A stretch of 10,000 nucleotides of DNA from Chrysomallon squamiferum. Lineage: Eukaryota; Mollusca; Gastropoda; Neomphalida; Peltospiridae. Location of the stretch: contig CM022668.1 in assembly GCA_012295275.1 (NCBI GenBank), positions 9,600,041-9,610,040 of the forward strand, read 5' to 3'. The position numbers were made by a program, and so were the translations under genes. Shown here piece by piece: positions 7,871-10,000 of this stretch (positions are counted from its first letter, which is position 1; every line of letters begins with the position of its first letter). Under the pieces are notes generated by a model, which saw only the letters and a program-made list of their open reading frames with translations, did no database searches and was not told the DNA's origin.

Positions 7871-8240
7871 AATCTAGACAAAACCAGGCAGGACAAGAAA
7901 GGAAAGACAAAACAAAACAACACAGAGAGACCAAAATAGAAAAACAATTTGTTAGACAGAGAAACAGAAAGACAGACAGAGGAAAACACAGAAATAAACA
8001 GCAGCTGTTGAGACACACAAACAGGCTTAGATAAAGACAAATACAGACATTCTTAGACAGACAGTCAGACAAACAGATTTTGATAGAGATAAATCGTCAG
8101 ATATATTAACAGATATGATTTGAAAGATGAGTGAAGAGATAGATAGTTGGCAAATAGAGAGAAACATACAGATACGTTTCGATTGATAGACTGACAGACA
8201 GACTGACAGAGAGGTACATACCTACATATATAGATGCTAA

Positions 8241-8242
<2 letters not shown>
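7871..8242. repeat. Degenerate ACAG/GACA/GATA-rich region
   Basis: Purine-rich + strand built of AGAC, ACAG, CAAA and GATA units, including GACAGACAG patches at about 7970-7980, 8055-8065 and 8190-8210. Tetranucleotide periodicity is evident but degraded. Minus-strand ORFs here (7818-8072, 7837-8040, part of 8065-8400) are C/L/S/F-rich repeat translations in overlapping frames. Confidence 0.75.

Positions 8243-8321
<79 letters not shown>
8243..8321. repeat. (GA)n microsatellite, 79 bp
   Basis: Uninterrupted AG dinucleotide repeat, inverted relative to the CT tract at 7438-7515 and almost the same length (79 against 78 bp). Confidence 0.97.
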
Positions 8322-8323
<2 letters not shown>

Positions 8324-8400
8324 CGTGTATTATAAAGTGACAGGAAAAATATCAGCCACTGACGGACAAAGGGGACTGAACACAAACAAGCCCAGCTCAA

Positions 8401-8830
8401 GGATTTTTAGATAAAACAACAAAATATCAAACTGTCTTCATTGCTTTCCGCTGACAATAACTCATTCACATCCATCTGCATTATTAAAATGTCGACAGTG
8501 ACAAATGGCTGGCTGGACGTTCGTAATATCCAACAACCGCGCACAACCAGACGACATGTTGTTAGTCCCGTCATGCTTTGCGGCAATTCATTTCTTTTAT
8601 CTGCCGTCTCGCGTGTGCATTTCAGATGTGAAAAGAAGCACGGGGAATTACTGCTTGTCAGTAATTTCACATCACACAAAGTTTTATTCAATTTGCTCCC
8701 AGGAAACCTGATGTGAATCTGAACTTTGAAATTTCTCCGGCGAATTTCTTCGCTGATGCATTTCTGATTTCTCAGATGTTGTTCTCGGGTTGTTGAATGT
8801 TTAGATTCAGGAATCGAGCAAATTGTATGA
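8401..8830. other. Highest-complexity island with overlapping ORFs on both strands, function unknown
   Basis: About 430 bp with balanced composition and almost no simple repeat. The minus strand is open for 150 codons (8407-8859) and the + strand for 91 (8441-8716) and 68 (8505-8711). I recognise no domain in any of them; the 150-residue product has scattered Cys, no evident signal peptide and a CA-repeat-derived start (M-C-T-H-T-H-V). On the + strand, TTTCTTTTATCTG...TTTCAG ending at 8625 looks like a splice acceptor, and the 91-codon frame stays open through it to TGA at 8714-8716. This could be an exon, a decayed transposon fragment or simply unique non-coding DNA. GCGAA-TTTC-TTCGC at about 8740-8753 is a small hairpin. 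Confidence 0.3.
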
Positions 8831-8837
8831 AATATGC

Positions 8838-9120
8838 ACACGTGTGTGTGTGTACACATACATACATACTAAGACATCATACGACATACAAACACAGAGA
8901 CACACATACTACATACACACAACATATTCCCAAGATACACACAGACATACATACTGAGACGCACATACCAACACAACGCACACATGCGTACAACATACTC
9001 ACACAGACACACATACAAATACAAAACACAACATACTCACATATACAAAAACAATACACATCAAACACACAACATACTCACAAAGACAAACAAAACAAAC
9101 ACACAACACAGGTACATTCA
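8838..9120. repeat. CA-rich region with a degenerate ~36-41 bp higher-order period
   Basis: ACAC/ACAT/ACAG-rich + strand. The 9-mer AACATACTC occurs at 8992, 9030 and 9071, with a related AACATATTC at 8921, so spacings are 71, 38 and 41 bp. This suggests a degraded minisatellite overlying simple CA repeat. ORFs on both strands (T/H-rich on +, C/V-rich on -) are repeat translations. Confidence 0.7.
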
Positions 9121-9390
9121 CGCGCATTTTAAACAACTACAATTTCACCTCCATAATTCTACATATTTTCTTCATTTATCGATTAAACGTCAAACCGTTT
9201 CTTTATCTTTTCATTACACACATACGTCCCTTTAATTATTCCCAGTTTTACAATAAAACCACGGAACTGACAAAGTAATTAATTTCAATATAAAAAGTTT
9301 CACGCTGTGTCTAAGTGTACATGTTTTAAATGGTTAACTGAACACATATTTTGTGTTGAACATTTGAACTGAAAACACATGACCATAAAA
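9121..9390. other. Unique AT-rich spacer; right end shades into decayed minisatellite
   Basis: No gene is recognised. TTGTGTTGAAC at 9351-9361 recurs at 9405-9415 inside the first minisatellite unit, 54 bp apart (about two units), so the array may once have extended leftwards to about 9340. Confidence 0.5.
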
Positions 9391-9800
9391 CCGACATTGC
9401 GCACTTGTGTTGAACTTATTCCAAACATCGGACCTTGCGCACGGTCCAAAATCACAGTGCGACCATGTCCAAACATCTGACATTGCGCACCTGTCCAAAC
9501 ATCTGACATTGCGCACCTGTCCAAACATGTTGCCAAAAGAACCGACATTGCGCACTTGTCCAAACATCTGACATTGCGCACCTGTCCAAACATCTGACAT
9601 TGCGCACCTGTCCAAACATCTGACATTGCGCACCTGTCCAAACATCTGACATTGCGCACCTGTCCAAACATCTGACATTGCGCACCTGTCCAAACATCTG
9701 ACATTGCGCACCTGTCGAAACATCTGACATGGCGCACTTGTCCAAACATCTGACATTGCGCACCTGTCCAAGCATCTGACATTGCGCACTTGTCCAAACT
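9391..9800. repeat. 26-bp minisatellite, 15 units
   Basis: The unit is CATCTGACATTGCGCACCTG followed by TCCAAA. The GCGC core falls at 9399, 9437, 9459, 9485, 9511, 9550, 9576, 9602, 9628, 9654, 9680, 9706, 9732, 9758 and 9784. Spacing is exactly 26 except for 38 and 22 at the decayed left end and 39 (one and a half units) between 9511 and 9550. Central units are essentially identical, while CACTTG replaces CACCTG in four units (9399, 9550, 9732, 9784). The minus strand has no stop codon in the unit, and 26 is not divisible by three, so all three minus frames stay open and encode the same 26-residue repeat in shifted register. I regard these ORFs (9300-9809, 9334-9789, 9452-9829) as by-products. 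Confidence 0.97.
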
Positions 9801-9874
9801 GACATCCATCTTTCAGACAACTTTAACATAAAATCAGTTCAACAATCGCAGTCAAGTTTAATGCAAAGTACTCA

Positions 9875-9932
9875 GTGGCGCCCCCTTACAATTTGTGACC
9901 TTTTTAAAGTGGCGCCCCCTTCAAATGGCGCC
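9875..9932. repeat. Repeated AGTGGCGCCCCCTT motif and third GGCGCC site
   Basis: AGTGGCGCCCCCTT occurs at 9875-9888 and again at 9909-9922, 34 bp apart, and a third GGCGCC sits at 9927-9932 in AATGGCGCCCATT. On the minus strand the repeated 14-mer reads AAGGGGGCGCCACT, which contains AGGGGGCGC, the core of the conserved animal CTCF motif, though without the usual upstream CCAC. It could also be a transposon end. Sequence identity is certain; function is not. Confidence 0.5.
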
Positions 9933-10000
9933 CATTGCACGTCCCATACCTTTTATACCTTAGCTGTATCACTGATCGATATGTATACACACAACTGTAT

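Noticed and set aside
7818-8072. Overlapping Cys/Leu/Ser-rich minus-strand ORFs
   Set aside because: They derive from ACAG/GACA degenerate repeats, with two overlapping frames of the same composition.
8877-9235. T/H-rich + strand and C/V-rich minus-strand ORFs in the CA-rich block
   Set aside because: They are repeat translations without any recognisable domain.
9391-9800. CRISPR array
   Set aside because: The 26-bp units are directly adjacent with no unique spacers, there are no cas genes, and the window is eukaryotic in character.

Overview
This window is AT-rich, repeat-dominated, intergenic- or intron-like DNA from an animal genome. I found no complete protein-coding gene, rRNA or tRNA. 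It holds six (CT)n/(GA)n tracts of about 75-113 bp, long (GT)n/(CA)n tracts, tetranucleotide runs (AAAC, AAAT, TTTC, TTTA), trinucleotide clouds (CAA, ACT, ATC, GTT/CTG) and homopolymers of about 30 bp. That profile resembles cephalopod (octopus-like) genomes. The taxonomic call is inference only, because no gene here can be placed phylogenetically. Bacterial gene features (ribosome binding sites, operons, dense ORFs) are absent.

Layout. 1-3040: T-rich and TG-rich low-complexity DNA with a (GT)n-(CT)n block, a compound (AAAC)n-(AAAT)n block, a poly-T run, and two quieter islands (795-1187 and 2286-2700). The first island holds a 16-bp palindrome and a possible structured hairpin; the second holds a perfect CRE-type palindrome. 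3041-4980: a hairpin island, a GC-CA-TA compound tract, and the first copy of a local repeat family (CT tract, then GT, a unique core and CAA repeats), followed by a (GA)n tract. 4980-6450: ATC repeats, poly-A, a quiet island with one possible first coding exon (5620-5649), then the second copy of the same family with a long ACT/CAA trinucleotide cloud. 6416-6690: a quiet island with a tight cluster of transcription-factor-like motifs. 6690-8400: trinucleotide, GT, CT and GA repeats, with a change from T-rich to purine-rich + strand near 7.85 kb. 8400-8830: the most gene-like complexity, with overlapping ORFs I do not recognise. 8838-9120: CA-rich DNA. 9391-9800: a 26-bp minisatellite of 15 units. 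9870-9935: three GGCGCC sites, two of them inside a repeated 14-mer.

The strongest observations are the minisatellite, whose unit carries two E-box hexamers and a TGCGCA palindrome; the motif cluster at 6487-6541; and the duplicated microsatellite-bearing element at 3841-4126 and 5806-6127. Nearly all long ORFs are translations of simple repeats. Three overlapping minus-strand ORFs at the right end arise because a stop-free 26-bp unit is not a multiple of three.
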